A stretch of DNA of 64,000 nt from Bradyrhizobiaceae bacterium. GTDB taxonomy: Bacteria; Pseudomonadota; Alphaproteobacteria; Rhizobiales; Xanthobacteraceae. The notes beneath the pieces were generated by a model. It did not search any database. It had not been told where the DNA came from and worked only from the letters and a program-made list of their open reading frames with translations. Made by a program: the position numbers and the translations under genes. Of the stretch, positions 24,800 to 34,637 are shown piece by piece. The stretch's first letter is position 1, and each line of letters opens with the position of its first letter. The stretch lies in NCBI GenBank assembly GCA_020544565.1, contig CP078014.1:3908016-3972015 (forward strand), given 5' to 3'.

Positions 24800-26353
24800 A
24801 TGCAGGACGTCAACTGGACTGCCTTGATCATCTTCCTCGCGCTGTTTGCGCTGATCACGGGACTGGGGTTCGCTGCAGCGAACTGGCGCAAAGGCGATCT
24901 CGATCAACTGCACGAATGGGGACTGGGCGGGCGCCGGTTCGGCACCGTCGTCACCTGGTTCCTGATCGGCGGTGATCTCTACACAGCCTACACCTTCATC
25001 GCCGTTCCGGCGCTGGCGTTCGGGGCGGGGGCGGTCGCGTTTTTCGCGGTCCCTTACACGATCGTGATTTATCCCGTTCTCTTTCTGGTCTTTCCGCGGC
25101 TCTGGCACGTCTGCCACCGGCATAACTACATCACCGCCGCCGATTTCGTCCGCGGCCGCTTCGGCAACCGGTGGCTGGCGCTGGCCACCGCGGTCACCGG
25201 CATAGCCGCGACCTTGCCCTATATCGCGCTCCAGCTCGTCGGCCTGCAGGTGGTGATCGGCGGGATGGGCGTATCCGGCCAAGGCTATACCGGCGACCTG
25301 CCGCTGTTGATCGCGTTCATCATTCTCGCCGCCTTCACCTATTCGAGCGGACTGCGGGCGCCGGCGTCGATCGCCATCGTCAAGGACACGCTGATCTACG
25401 TGACGGCGCTTGCGGTCATCATCGTCGTTCCCATCCAGCTTGGCGGCTTTGCAAATATCTTTGCGGCGGTGCCGGAATCGAAGCTTCTGCTGGCGCCTCC
25501 CGTGGGCAATACGATGGGCTCCTATGGCGCTTATGCGACGCTGGCCTTGGGATCAGCGCTGGCACTGTTCCTTTATCCCCATTCGATCACGGGAATTCTC
25601 AGCGCTAGCGACGGGCGCGTCGTGCGGCGCAACGCGGCGCTGCTGCCGGGCTATTCATTCATGCTCGGTCTGCTGGCGCTGATCGGCTTTTTCGCCATCG
25701 CCGCAGGCGTCGGCACCCGTCCCGAATATGCGGCCGGATTCAAACAGTTCGGCAACAACTTCGCGGTGCCGGCCCTGTTCCTCCACGTCTTCCCCTCATG
25801 GTTCGTCGGCATTGCCTTTGCCGCCATCGGCATCGGCGCGCTGGTGCCGGCGGCGATCATGTCGATCGCGGCCGCCAGCCTCTACACCCGCAACATTCAT
25901 CGCGAGTTCTTCAACCAAACGCCGACCGACCGACAGGAGGCGCAGATGGCCAAATGGGTGTCGCTGATCGTCAAGTTCGGCGCGCTCGCCTTCATCGTGT
26001 TCGTGCCATCGAAATATGCCATCTACCTCCAGCTCCTCGGCGGAATCTGGATCATCCAGACCCTGCCCGCCGTCATGCTTGGCGTCTATACCCGCTGGTT
26101 CAACGAGTGGGCGCTGCTCATCGGATGGGCGGCCGGAATGATCTGCGGGACCGCGATGTTCGTCGCCGCGAATTTTTCTCCGACCTTCGCCCTCGCGGTG
26201 CACGGCTTCATTTTCCCCGGTTATTCGGCGCTGTACGCGGTCATCATCAACCTGGTTCTGACCGTGGTCCTCACCCCGGTGTTCGATCTCGTCAGCGGCG
26301 TCCATACCGACGAGACGCTCGCGGCCGAATACCGGGCGCCGCTGTCGACCTGA
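24800..26353 (+). CDS. Sodium:solute symporter family protein, monocarboxylate permease (MctP-like)
   Basis: 517 residues, about 13 membrane segments. SSS-family features: DLYTAYTFIAVPALAFGAGA near residues 55-75, AADFVRGRFGNRWLA, and PHSITGILSASD in the central core. Homologues with a DUF3311 partner (MctP in rhizobia) take up lactate, pyruvate, propionate and alanine. Its location between the TetR regulator and the acyl-CoA operon suggests uptake of a short carboxylate, but no TetR operator precedes it. Confidence 0.88.
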   Translation: MQDVNWTALIIFLALFALITGLGFAAANWRKGDLDQLHEWGLGGRRFGTVVTWFLIGGDLYTAYTFIAVPALAFGAGAVAFFAVPYTIVIYPVLFLVFPRLWHVCHRHNYITAADFVRGRFGNRWLALATAVTGIAATLPYIALQLVGLQVVIGGMGVSGQGYTGDLPLLIAFIILAAFTYSSGLRAPASIAIVKDTLIYVTALAVIIVVPIQLGGFANIFAAVPESKLLLAPPVGNTMGSYGAYATLALGSALALFLYPHSITGILSASDGRVVRRNAALLPGYSFMLGLLALIGFFAIAAGVGTRPEYAAGFKQFGNNFAVPALFLHVFPSWFVGIAFAAIGIGALVPAAIMSIAAASLYTRNIHREFFNQTPTDRQEAQMAKWVSLIVKFGALAFIVFVPSKYAIYLQLLGGIWIIQTLPAVMLGVYTRWFNEWALLIGWAAGMICGTAMFVAANFSPTFALAVHGFIFPGYSALYAVIINLVLTVVLTPVFDLVSGVHTDETLAAEYRAPLST

Positions 26354-26609
26354 AAGATCCTGTCCAGCGCCGTGGCGGCCGTAGGGCGGCGCGGCCCACC
26401 CTTCACCGCCGTCGGATCGGGCCGGCGTTATCCATTATCGGGCAGGTCATGTTCAATTTTGAATAACGCTGGCTCGCAGGATGGGTGACGATCAGGCGGG
26501 GTAAACGGCCGTTTTCCTGAGGTGCGACGCTTTGGAGGACCGCGCCCCGCGCGCGAATCCCGGCCTGCGTCGCGCTCGACATGGCGAGAGTCCCTCATCT
26601 CCGGGGGGC

Positions 26610-26659
26610 TTGACGATCTGAATGATGCTCGTCATGGTCATATGAATGATAATCGTCAT
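26610..26659 (+). promoter_or_regulatory. Promoter with two TetR-type operators before the acyl-CoA degradation operon
   Basis: TTGACG (26610-26615) is followed by ATGATGCTCGTCAT (26622-26635) and ATGATAATCGTCAT (26646-26659), starts 24 bases apart. Each matches the tetR palindrome at 12 of 14 positions. The layout TTGAC, a few bases, TGAATGAT, two bases, TCGTCAT repeats that of the maoC promoter almost exactly. The rest of the 396-base gap (26354-26749) shows no gene. Confidence 0.72.
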
Positions 26660-26749
26660 GTTGATGCGAAGCGGACGGCGTTTTCCGTTCCTCGCTCCGG
26701 CCACCAAGGGCCGAGCGCCGCACCCGTCATGGCTTCACAGGAGCTCTCC

Positions 26750-27541
26750 ATGTCTGACAAAGCAGAAACCGTCGGTCGCGTGTACCATGAGACCCACGGC
26801 CACATCCTCAAGATCGTGATCGACAATCCGGCCAAGAAGAATTCGTTCAGCCCGGAGATGATGGCTGAGCTGTCCGAGGCCATGACGGTTCTCGACCAGA
26901 CCGACGATCTGTGGGTCGGGGTGTTGTGCGCCAACGGCGCGGATTTCACCGCCGGTCTCGACATGCCGAAATTCTTCGGCCCCAAGGCGACGGTGAAGCC
27001 CCGTCCGGAAGGCAATATCGATCCGTTCGGCCTCGCCAACCGCTGCCGCAAGCCGATCGTCACTGCGGTGCAGGGCATCTGCTTCACCATCGGCATCGAA
27101 ATCTCGCTGGCGGGGGACATCGTGATCGCGGCCGACAACACCCGCTTCTGCCAGATGGAATCCAAGCGCGGCATCGCGCCGCTCGGCGGCGCGCATTTCC
27201 GCTATCTCACCCGCGCCGGGTGGGGTGATGCGATGTATCACCTGTTTCTGTGCGACGAGTTCAGCGCCGAGCGCGCCTGCAAGATCGGTCTTGTCCAGGA
27301 GGTCGTTCCCGCCGGCAAGCAGATCGATCGCGCCATGGAGATCGCCGGCATCATCGCCAGCAATGCGCCGATCGGCATTCAGGTCACCAAGGAAGCCGGC
27401 CGTAAGTTCATCGAGGCCGGCGAAAAGGCCGCGATCGAGATCATTCCGCAGATCCGCACCCGCGTCATGTCCAGCGAGGACATGAAGGAAGGCATCCAGT
27501 CCTTCGTCGAGCGCCGCTCCGCGGTGTTCAAGGGCCGCTGA
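26750..27541 (+). CDS. Enoyl-CoA hydratase/isomerase (crotonase) family protein
   Basis: 263 residues from ATG 26750 (AGGAG seven bases upstream); ATG 26729 is in frame but has no ribosome site. Crotonase features: PAKKNSFSPEMMAEL at the start, oxyanion-hole segment DFTAGLDMPKF (about 66-76), and ICFTIGIEISLAGDIVIAAD for the second oxyanion site. Then ESKRGIAPLGGAH. First gene of a co-oriented set with an acyl-CoA dehydrogenase, a short-chain dehydrogenase, a binding protein and a CoA ligase. Confidence 0.9.
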   Translation: MSDKAETVGRVYHETHGHILKIVIDNPAKKNSFSPEMMAELSEAMTVLDQTDDLWVGVLCANGADFTAGLDMPKFFGPKATVKPRPEGNIDPFGLANRCRKPIVTAVQGICFTIGIEISLAGDIVIAADNTRFCQMESKRGIAPLGGAHFRYLTRAGWGDAMYHLFLCDEFSAERACKIGLVQEVVPAGKQIDRAMEIAGIIASNAPIGIQVTKEAGRKFIEAGEKAAIEIIPQIRTRVMSSEDMKEGIQSFVERRSAVFKGR

Positions 27542-27569
27542 GCCAACGCCGGCATCTTCGGGAGCAGCC

Positions 27570-29390
27570 ATGACCGTCTACAAGGCGCCTGTCGACGACT
27601 ACATGTTCGTGCTGCACGAGCTTCTTCGCGTGCAGGAGCTGGCGTCGCTCGAGGCTTTCGCAAACGTCAGCGCGGATATGACGCGGCAGATTCTCGAAGG
27701 CGCCGCGACCTTCTGCGAGGAGGTCTATCATCCGCTGAACGCCATCGGCGACGAACAGGGATGCGTGCTCGAAAACGGCGTGGTGCGCACTCCCGACGGC
27801 TTCGCCGACGCCTACCGGCACTATTGCGAGGCCGGATGGAACAGGCTCGGCGCTCCCGAAGAACGCGGCGGCGCTGGCATGCCGGGCGTGGTGGTGCTGC
27901 CCGCGTCCGAATTCGCAGTGTCCGCGAATGCCGGGCTGTCGCTCTATTCCGGCCTCACCAACGCCGCGCACGCGACGCTGGCGCGCACCGGCGCGGAGTG
28001 GATGCAGGAACATGTCGTACCCCGCATGGTGGACGGCGCATGGAGCGGCACCATGTGCCTGACCGAGCCGCATTGCGGAACGGATCTGCGGCTGATGAAG
28101 ACCAGGGCCGTGGCGCAGCCGGACGGCAGCTACAGGATCACCGGCACCAAGATTTTCATTTCCGGCGGCGATCACGATCTCACCGACAACATCATCCATC
28201 TGGTTCTGGCGAAGCTGCCGAACACGGACGGCAAGTGGGTCGATGATCTCGCCACCGTGAATTTCTTCATGGTGCCGAAGTTCAACCTCGATCCCTCGAC
28301 CGGCCGGATGCTGGACCGCAACGACGTCAGCGTTGGCGGGGTCGAGAAGAAGATGGGCATCCGCGGCAATCCCGCCTGCGTGCTGAATTTCGATGGGGCC
28401 GTCGGCTATCGGCTCGCCGGGGGTGCGTCCGCGCCGGGCAAACAGAGTTCGTCCGCCGGCATGGCGGGCATGTTCGCGATGATGAATCGCGCCCGGCTCG
28501 GCACCGGCATCGCCGCGCTCGCCGTAGCCGAAAAGGCGGCGCAGAACGCCGACGCCTATGCCCGCACGCGCGTGGCCGGAAAATCCCGGCCCGGCTCCGG
28601 CGTGCCGCACACCATCAGCGAATATCCGGATGTGAAGCGGCTTTTGATGCGCCAGCGTGCCTTCATCGAGGGGGCCCGTGCGTTGGGGGCGTGGGTGTCG
28701 CTGCAAATTGATCTTGAACAGGCGTCGAATGATGCCGCGCAGCGCCGGCGCTCCGGCAATCTCGCCACGCTGCTGACGCCGGTGATCAAGGCGTGTTTCA
28801 GCGACGGTGCGTTTCAGGCGGCCAACGACGCGGTGCAGGTCTATGGCGGCCACGGCTATATCCGCGACAACGGCGTGGAACAATTCGTCCGCGACACCCG
28901 CATCTATCAGATCTACGAGGGCGCCAACGGCGTTCAGGCGTTCGATCTGGTGGCGCGCAAGATGCCGGCGCAGGGCGGCGGGCTGGTGACGACGTTCCTG
29001 GACGAGATCAACGCCACCATCGCCGAGGCTTCGCTCGTTCCCGCGCTCGATGCGTGCACGGCGGCGTTGCGCGACGGCCGCGACGATCTCGTGCTGGCCG
29101 CCAAGTGGGTGGCCGCCAGCGGTGGCGACGAACATGGCGACGCCGCCGGCGGCTCCTACGATGTCATGAGCATCTTCGGCGTGGTGGCGATCGGCCTGAT
29201 GTGGCTGCGCGTGGCCAAGGTGGCGTGGGACCGGATTGAGGCCGGCGAAGGTGACCCGCGATTCTACCGGCGCAAGCTTGCGCTCGCACGGTACTGGGTG
29301 CAACGGGAATTGCCGCTGACCCGCGTCCTGCTGGAGCGGGCGCGGCTCGGCAACGACGGCGTCGTGGATCTCGCCGCCGCCCATTTCTGA
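27570..29390 (+). CDS. Acyl-CoA dehydrogenase, long FadE-type (about 600 residues) with C-terminal extension
   Basis: 606 residues, longer than the usual 380-400. It has an N-terminal extra helix region (about 1-60), the central FAD domain (MCLTEPHCGTDLRLMKTRA near 162-180), and the catalytic motif IYQIYEGANGVQAFDL with the glutamate near residue 450. A further C-terminal domain (about 475-600) follows. This type handles medium or long acyl-CoA, or 3-sulfinopropionyl-CoA-like substrates, in proteobacteria. It is preceded by GGGAGC and follows the hydratase by 28 bases. Confidence 0.9.
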   Translation: MTVYKAPVDDYMFVLHELLRVQELASLEAFANVSADMTRQILEGAATFCEEVYHPLNAIGDEQGCVLENGVVRTPDGFADAYRHYCEAGWNRLGAPEERGGAGMPGVVVLPASEFAVSANAGLSLYSGLTNAAHATLARTGAEWMQEHVVPRMVDGAWSGTMCLTEPHCGTDLRLMKTRAVAQPDGSYRITGTKIFISGGDHDLTDNIIHLVLAKLPNTDGKWVDDLATVNFFMVPKFNLDPSTGRMLDRNDVSVGGVEKKMGIRGNPACVLNFDGAVGYRLAGGASAPGKQSSSAGMAGMFAMMNRARLGTGIAALAVAEKAAQNADAYARTRVAGKSRPGSGVPHTISEYPDVKRLLMRQRAFIEGARALGAWVSLQIDLEQASNDAAQRRRSGNLATLLTPVIKACFSDGAFQAANDAVQVYGGHGYIRDNGVEQFVRDTRIYQIYEGANGVQAFDLVARKMPAQGGGLVTTFLDEINATIAEASLVPALDACTAALRDGRDDLVLAAKWVAASGGDEHGDAAGGSYDVMSIFGVVAIGLMWLRVAKVAWDRIEAGEGDPRFYRRKLALARYWVQRELPLTRVLLERARLGNDGVVDLAAAHF

Positions 29391-29420
29391 TCATTCAACG
29401 ACATCAGTCAGGAGCTACAG

Positions 29421-30200
29421 ATGACGGGATTCATGAAAGCGTTCGATCTCAAGGGCAAGACCGCGTTGGTCACCGGCGGGTCGCGCGGCCTCGGCCTTCA
29501 GATCGCGGAGGTGCTCGGCGAGCAGGGCGCGCGCCTCATCATCTCGTCGCGCAAGGCGGCGGATCTGGAGGAGGCGAAAAAGCATCTCGCCGCCCGCGGC
29601 ATCGATGTCGATTACATCGTCGCCGACAATTCCAGGGACGAAGACGTGCTGCGCCTCGCCGATGAAGCCATCGCCCGGCTTGGCCGCGTCGATATTCTGG
29701 TGAACAACGCGGGCGCCACATGGGGTGCGCCGGCGGAGGATCATCCGATCGATGCCTGGGACAAGGTGATGAACCTCAATATCCGCTCGATCTTTCTGCT
29801 CAGCCAGCAGATCGGCAAGAAATCGATGATCCCGAACAAATACGGCCGCATTATCAATCTCGCTTCCATTGCCGGCCTGCGCGGCAATCGCGGCGCGACC
29901 CAGACCATCGCCTACAACACCAGCAAGGGCGCGGTGGTGAATTTCACCCGGGCGCTGGCGGGCGACTGGGGCAAGCACGGCATCACCGTCAACGCGCTGG
30001 CGCCGGGATTCTTCCCGTCGAAAATGACCTACGGCACCATCAAGGCGGTCGGCGAGGACAAGCTGACCGAAGGCGTGCCGCTGCGCCGTATCGGCGACAA
30101 CGAGGATCTCAAGGGCGCGGCGATCCTGTTCGCCAGCGATGCCGGCAAGCACATCACCGGCCAGATCCTCGCGGTGGATGGCGGCATCACCGCCGTGTGA
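29421..30200 (+). CDS. Short-chain dehydrogenase/reductase
   Basis: 259 residues. Cofactor motif TGGSRGLG (18-25), NNAG motif, catalytic Ser in INLASIAG, and Tyr165-x3-Lys169 (AYNTSKGA). Classical SDR, probably 3-hydroxyacyl-CoA or related alcohol oxidation given the adjacent hydratase and dehydrogenase. Thirty bases after the acyl-CoA dehydrogenase stop, with AGGAG before the ATG. Confidence 0.9.
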   Translation: MTGFMKAFDLKGKTALVTGGSRGLGLQIAEVLGEQGARLIISSRKAADLEEAKKHLAARGIDVDYIVADNSRDEDVLRLADEAIARLGRVDILVNNAGATWGAPAEDHPIDAWDKVMNLNIRSIFLLSQQIGKKSMIPNKYGRIINLASIAGLRGNRGATQTIAYNTSKGAVVNFTRALAGDWGKHGITVNALAPGFFPSKMTYGTIKAVGEDKLTEGVPLRRIGDNEDLKGAAILFASDAGKHITGQILAVDGGITAV

Positions 30201-30268
30201 TCGATTCCGGCGGCGCGCGCCATCACCGGGCGCGCTGTTCAATTCAGAACATGTGCGAAGGAGGAGAC

Positions 30269-31477
30269 ATGCGGAATCTCGGTTCTGTCATCTGTGCGGC
30301 GTTGGCCCTTGCGTCCGTGGCGGCGGGGCCCGCCGCGGCCGACAAGAAATATGGTCCGGGCGCGTCGGATACCGAAATCAAGATCGGCAACATCTCGCCC
30401 TACAGCGGCCCGGCCTCGGGCTATGCGACCATCGCCAAGGCGCAGGCCGCCTATTTCAAGATGATCAACGAGAGCGGCGGAATCAACGGCCGCAAGATCA
30501 ACTACATTTCCTATGACGACGCCTACAGCCCGCCCAAGACGGTGGAGCAGGCGCGCAAGCTCGTGGAAAGCGACGAGGTTCTTTTCCTTCTCAGCCCTCT
30601 CGGCACGCCGGGCAACAGCGCCATTCACAAATACATGAACCAGAAGAAGGTCCCTCATGTGTTTCTGACCACGGGCGCCAGCAAATGGGATGATTCGAAG
30701 AATTTTCCGTGGACCATGGGCTTCCTCAACAACTATCGCTCGGAAGCCGATATCTATGCGCAATACATTCTCAGGACGATGCCCGACGCCAAGATCGGCG
30801 TCATCTATCAGAACGACGATTTCGGCAAGGACTACCTCGCCGGCCTGCGCGCGGGACTGGGCGAGCGCGCCCGACAGATCGTGTCCGAGATCCCGTTCGA
30901 GTTGTCCACGCCCACCGTTGAGCCGATGGTGGTGGCGCTGAAGGCCGCCAATCCGGATGTGGTGTTCCACATCGGCACGCCGAAATTCGTCGCGCAAGGC
31001 ATCAAGAAGGTCGCGGAGCTGGGCTGGAAGCCCGTGCAGTTTCTGCCCAACACCTCAACATCGATCGTCAATACGCTGCGGCCGGCCGGATTGGACAATT
31101 CGCAGGGCGTTCTCAGCGCATCCTACCTCAAGGATTCCACCGATCCGAGATGGGCGTCCGATCCGGCGATGATGGAATGGTACGCGTTCATGGACAAGTG
31201 GTATCCCGACGGCAACAAGAGCGACTCCCTGAACGTATATGCCTACGTCGTCGCGCAGGTCACCACGCAGCTTCTGAAGCAGGCCGGCGACGATCTCAGC
31301 CGCGACGACGTCATGAAGCAGGCGGCGAACCTCGACATGGTGCCGGGTCTGCTGCTCCCGGGCATCCGCGTGAAGACCGGGCCGGATGATTATCGTCCGC
31401 TGCAGCAGATGCAGATGATCCGCTTCAAGGGCCAGTCGTGGGAGCCGTTCGGAAACCTTCTGGACAGCCGGAAATGA
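30269..31477 (+). CDS. ABC transporter substrate-binding protein, Leu/Ile/Val (HAAT) family
   Basis: 402 residues from ATG 30269 (GGAGGA upstream). Signal peptide to about residue 24 (AAGPAAA), then the family start DTEIKIGNISPYSGPASGYATIAKAQAAYF. VIYQNDDFGKDY marks the second lobe. No permease or ATPase genes follow, so it must work with another transporter. It ends just before a very strong stem-loop. Likely binds the acid degraded by the operon. Confidence 0.9.
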   Translation: MRNLGSVICAALALASVAAGPAAADKKYGPGASDTEIKIGNISPYSGPASGYATIAKAQAAYFKMINESGGINGRKINYISYDDAYSPPKTVEQARKLVESDEVLFLLSPLGTPGNSAIHKYMNQKKVPHVFLTTGASKWDDSKNFPWTMGFLNNYRSEADIYAQYILRTMPDAKIGVIYQNDDFGKDYLAGLRAGLGERARQIVSEIPFELSTPTVEPMVVALKAANPDVVFHIGTPKFVAQGIKKVAELGWKPVQFLPNTSTSIVNTLRPAGLDNSQGVLSASYLKDSTDPRWASDPAMMEWYAFMDKWYPDGNKSDSLNVYAYVVAQVTTQLLKQAGDDLSRDDVMKQAANLDMVPGLLLPGIRVKTGPDDYRPLQQMQMIRFKGQSWEPFGNLLDSRK

Positions 31478-31519
31478 ACGACGCTCCGGCGCGCGGGCAG
31501 CCGCGCGCCGGAGCGTCGT
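31478..31519 (+). terminator. Strong 19-base-pair hairpin after the binding protein gene
   Basis: Perfect inverted repeat with arms 31478-31496 and 31501-31519 around the loop GCAG, starting immediately after the TGA. No T run follows directly (CTGACGG), although CTTTTTAAAA occurs 17 bases on. Probably ends or attenuates the upstream transcript, reducing expression of the CoA ligase gene, or protects the mRNA 3' end. Confidence 0.8.
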
Positions 31520-31566
31520 CTGACGGCAACCAAAGCTTTTTAAAACCAGTGCTGGGGGCGAACATC

Positions 31567-33135
31567 ATGAGCGACACGGCGGCGCGGCTTGAGGTCAGGG
31601 CAAGGTCGATCGGCGAGGTGGCGCGGCTGCGGGCGGCATCGCATCCGGATGCCGTGGCGATCACCTTCGAGGACCGGCAGACGACCTACAGCCAGTTGAA
31701 CGACGCCGCGAGCCGGGTCGCCGGCGGGCTCGATGCTCTCGGCGTCGGCGATGGCGATCGCGTCGCCGTACTGGACAAGAACACCGACCGTTTTTTTGAG
31801 GTCTGGCTCGGCGCGGCGAAGCTCAACGCCGTCGTCGTTCCGGTCAATGCCCGGCTGGCGGGGCCAGAGGTCGAATATATCCTCAACGACGCCGAAACCC
31901 GGGTCCTGTTCATCGGCGAGCCGTTCGTCGAGATGATCGCGGCGATGCGGTCGCGCCTGGCCGGCGTGACCAAGATCATCGTGATGAACGATGACTATGA
32001 GGCGTGGCGCGCGGCGCAGCCGGTCTTCGCCGGCGAGCGCCCGTCCGGTCCCGACGAGGTGTGCATCCAGATCTACACCAGCGGCACCACCGGGCACCCC
32101 AAGGGCGTGCAACTGATGAACCGCAACTTCCTGCAGGCGATGCCGGACACACTGGCGGCATGGGGAAACTGGAACGATACGGATGTCGCCCTGGTGGCGA
32201 TGCCGCTGTTTCACATCGCCGGATGCGGCGTCGGCATGCTCAGCTTCATCGGCGGCCTGCGCATCGTGGTCGTGCGCGACTTCCAGCCCGCGCAGGTGAT
32301 CCGGCTGATCCAGACCGAGACCGTCACCGTGGCGTTTCTCGTTCCGGCGATGATCATGTTCCTGCTCGATGACGAAAGCATCGCAACCGCCGATCTCTCC
32401 GCCGTCCGCAGCATTGTTTACGGCGCGTCGCCGATTCCGGCGGCGTTGCTGAAGCGGGCGCTGGCGCGCTTTGCCGCGGCCCGCTTCGTCCAGATCTATG
32501 GTCTGACGGAGACCACCGGTGGCATCACCGTGCTGTCGCCCGACGATCATCTCGATCACGACAGTCCGCGGATGAAATCGTGTGGGCGAGCGATCCCCTG
32601 CGTCGAACTGATGATCATGGGGCCTGACGGCAAGCCGGTGCCGCAGGGCGAGGTCGGGGAGATCGTCTGCCGCTCCGTCAAGAATATGAAGGCCTACTGG
32701 AAGCGCGACGAGGAAACGGCGCGGACCCTGCGCGACGGCTGGATCCATACCGGCGACGCCGGATATCTCGATGGCGATGGCTATCTCTATATCCACGACC
32801 GGGTGAAGGACATGATCGTGTCCGGCGGCGAAAACATCTATCCGGCGGAGGTGGAGAGCGCCATGTTCGGCCATCCGTCGATCGCCGATATCGCGGTGAT
32901 CGGTGTGCCGGACCCGCGCTGGGGCGAGGCGGTGAAGGCCCTTGTCGTGCTGAAGGCGGGCGCCGTCCCCGACGAAGCCGGCATCATGGCCTATACCCGC
33001 GCGCGGCTGGCCGGATACAAGGTGCCGAAATCGATCGAATTCCTCGATGCGCTGCCGCGAAATCCCACCGGAAAAATCCTCAAGCGCGAGCTGCGCGAGA
33101 AATACTGGAAGGGATATGAGCGCCGGGTGAACTGA
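31567..33135 (+). CDS. AMP-forming acyl-CoA synthetase (class I adenylate-forming)
   Basis: 522 residues from ATG 31567; the upstream in-frame stretch is the hairpin. P-loop-like motif YTSGTTGHPKG near residues 174-184, YGLTETTG for the A5 motif, GWIHTGDAGYLDGDGYLYIHDRVKDMI for A7/A8 and a terminal NPTGKILKREL with the catalytic lysine (A10). It makes an acyl-CoA from acid, ATP and CoA. Substrate is not predictable; context suggests the acid bound by the preceding binding protein. Confidence 0.92.
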   Translation: MSDTAARLEVRARSIGEVARLRAASHPDAVAITFEDRQTTYSQLNDAASRVAGGLDALGVGDGDRVAVLDKNTDRFFEVWLGAAKLNAVVVPVNARLAGPEVEYILNDAETRVLFIGEPFVEMIAAMRSRLAGVTKIIVMNDDYEAWRAAQPVFAGERPSGPDEVCIQIYTSGTTGHPKGVQLMNRNFLQAMPDTLAAWGNWNDTDVALVAMPLFHIAGCGVGMLSFIGGLRIVVVRDFQPAQVIRLIQTETVTVAFLVPAMIMFLLDDESIATADLSAVRSIVYGASPIPAALLKRALARFAAARFVQIYGLTETTGGITVLSPDDHLDHDSPRMKSCGRAIPCVELMIMGPDGKPVPQGEVGEIVCRSVKNMKAYWKRDEETARTLRDGWIHTGDAGYLDGDGYLYIHDRVKDMIVSGGENIYPAEVESAMFGHPSIADIAVIGVPDPRWGEAVKALVVLKAGAVPDEAGIMAYTRARLAGYKVPKSIEFLDALPRNPTGKILKRELREKYWKGYERRVN

Positions 33136-33289
33136 GCCGTCCGACGTCGGTGCGCGACGATGTTGCCTTGCAGCAAGCACCTTTGCGTCATGAGCTGCAC
33201 CCATACGAAACTACCATTTTCAGATGGCCTTCCCTATGGCAGGTTTCGCGACGAGCCGATCGGGCTTCGCGACAGATGGGAGGTGCCTT

Positions 33290-34624
33290 TTGACGTCAGC
33301 CAGATTGCTCAGCGCCGTGGTGGCGCTTTCGCTGTTTGCGTTTCCCGGCCTCGGCCACGCCCAGGCGGTGACGGGAAAGGTCAGCGTGGTCACGTCCTAT
33401 GCCAAGGATGTCACCGACCCGATCAAGAAGGCGTTCGAGGCGGCGCACCCCGGCGTCACCCTCGATGTGCAGAACCGCAACACCAATGCCGGCGTCAAAT
33501 TCCTCGAAGAAACCAAATCCAACAATCAGGTCGATCTGTTCTGGGCGTCGGCGCCGGATGCGTTCGAGGCGCTGAAATCGCGGTCGCTGCTGCAGCGCTA
33601 CACCCCGAAGGCAATGGGGATCCCCGACAAGATCGGCCAGTTCCCGATCAACGATCCGCAGGGTTACTACTTCGGCTTTGCCGCGTCCGGCTATGGCATC
33701 ATGTGGAACGAGCGCTACGCCAAGGCCAACAAGCTGCCGGCGCCGAAGGAGTGGCAGGATCTGGCGGCGCCGGTCTATTTCGATCATGTCTCGATCGCCG
33801 CGCCGTCGCGCTCGGGCACCACGCATCTGACCATCGAGACGATTTTGCAGGGCGAGGGCTGGGACAAGGGCTGGGCGACGCTGCGCACCATGGCGGGCAA
33901 TTTCCGTGAGGTGACGGAGCGCTCCTTCGGCGTGCCGGAGGCGGTGAATTCCGGTCAGGTCGGCTACGGCATCGTGATCGATTTCTTCGCGTTCTCCTCG
34001 CAGGCGTCCGGCTTCCCGGTGAAGTTCGTCTATCCCGGCGTCACCGCCATCGTGCCGGCCAATATCGGCATCGTCGCCAACGCGCCGAACAAGGCGGGGG
34101 CGGAGGCGTTCGTCGAATTCCTGCTGTCGCCGCAGGGGCAGACCCTGCTGTTCGATCCGGGTATCCGCCGCCTGCCGGTCAATCCGGCGATCTACGCCAA
34201 GGCGCCGGCGGGTTATCCAAATCCGTTCACCGATCCGCGCCTGAATTCCATGGTGAAGTTCGACGTGAAGATATCGGAAGGTCGCACCAACGTGGTCGAT
34301 GCGCTGTTCGATCAGACCATCACCTTCCAGTTGGCCGATCTGAAGGAGACGGCGCGGGCGATCAACGAGGCCGCCGCCGCGCTGGCGAAGAAGCCGAACC
34401 CGCAGGCGGAAGCCTTGCTGAAGGAAGCGCGCGCCTTGATGACGGCAATGCCGATCACCGAGGCGCAGGCGTCGTCTCCCGAGATCGCCGGCGCGTTCTC
34501 CGGCGGCAAAGGCAAGAAGGGCGCGCGGCAGGCCGAGCTTGAGCAGCAATGGGCGGCCTTCGCCAAGGAGCACAATGCCCAGGCCCGCGCCCGGGCGGCC
34601 GAAGCCTTGAAGCTCGTGAAGTGA
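33290..34624 (+). CDS. ABC transporter substrate-binding protein, iron(III)/polyamine-like family
   Basis: 444 residues from TTG 33290, chosen because GGGAGG ends six bases before it and the signal peptide then has normal length (cleavage at GHAQA, about residue 25). Cluster D-type binding protein with VSVVTSYAKDVTDPIKKAFEA, DLFWASAPDAFEAL and SGYGIMWNERYAK segments. A charged C-terminal extension (about 350-444, with GGKGKKGARQAE) is longer than classical ferric-binding proteins. With the next two genes it forms an importer of a ferric, phosphonate or similar small ligand. Confidence 0.85.
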   Translation: MTSARLLSAVVALSLFAFPGLGHAQAVTGKVSVVTSYAKDVTDPIKKAFEAAHPGVTLDVQNRNTNAGVKFLEETKSNNQVDLFWASAPDAFEALKSRSLLQRYTPKAMGIPDKIGQFPINDPQGYYFGFAASGYGIMWNERYAKANKLPAPKEWQDLAAPVYFDHVSIAAPSRSGTTHLTIETILQGEGWDKGWATLRTMAGNFREVTERSFGVPEAVNSGQVGYGIVIDFFAFSSQASGFPVKFVYPGVTAIVPANIGIVANAPNKAGAEAFVEFLLSPQGQTLLFDPGIRRLPVNPAIYAKAPAGYPNPFTDPRLNSMVKFDVKISEGRTNVVDALFDQTITFQLADLKETARAINEAAAALAKKPNPQAEALLKEARALMTAMPITEAQASSPEIAGAFSGGKGKKGARQAELEQQWAAFAKEHNAQARARAAEALKLVK

Positions 34625-34637
34625 CCGCCGCCGGGCG

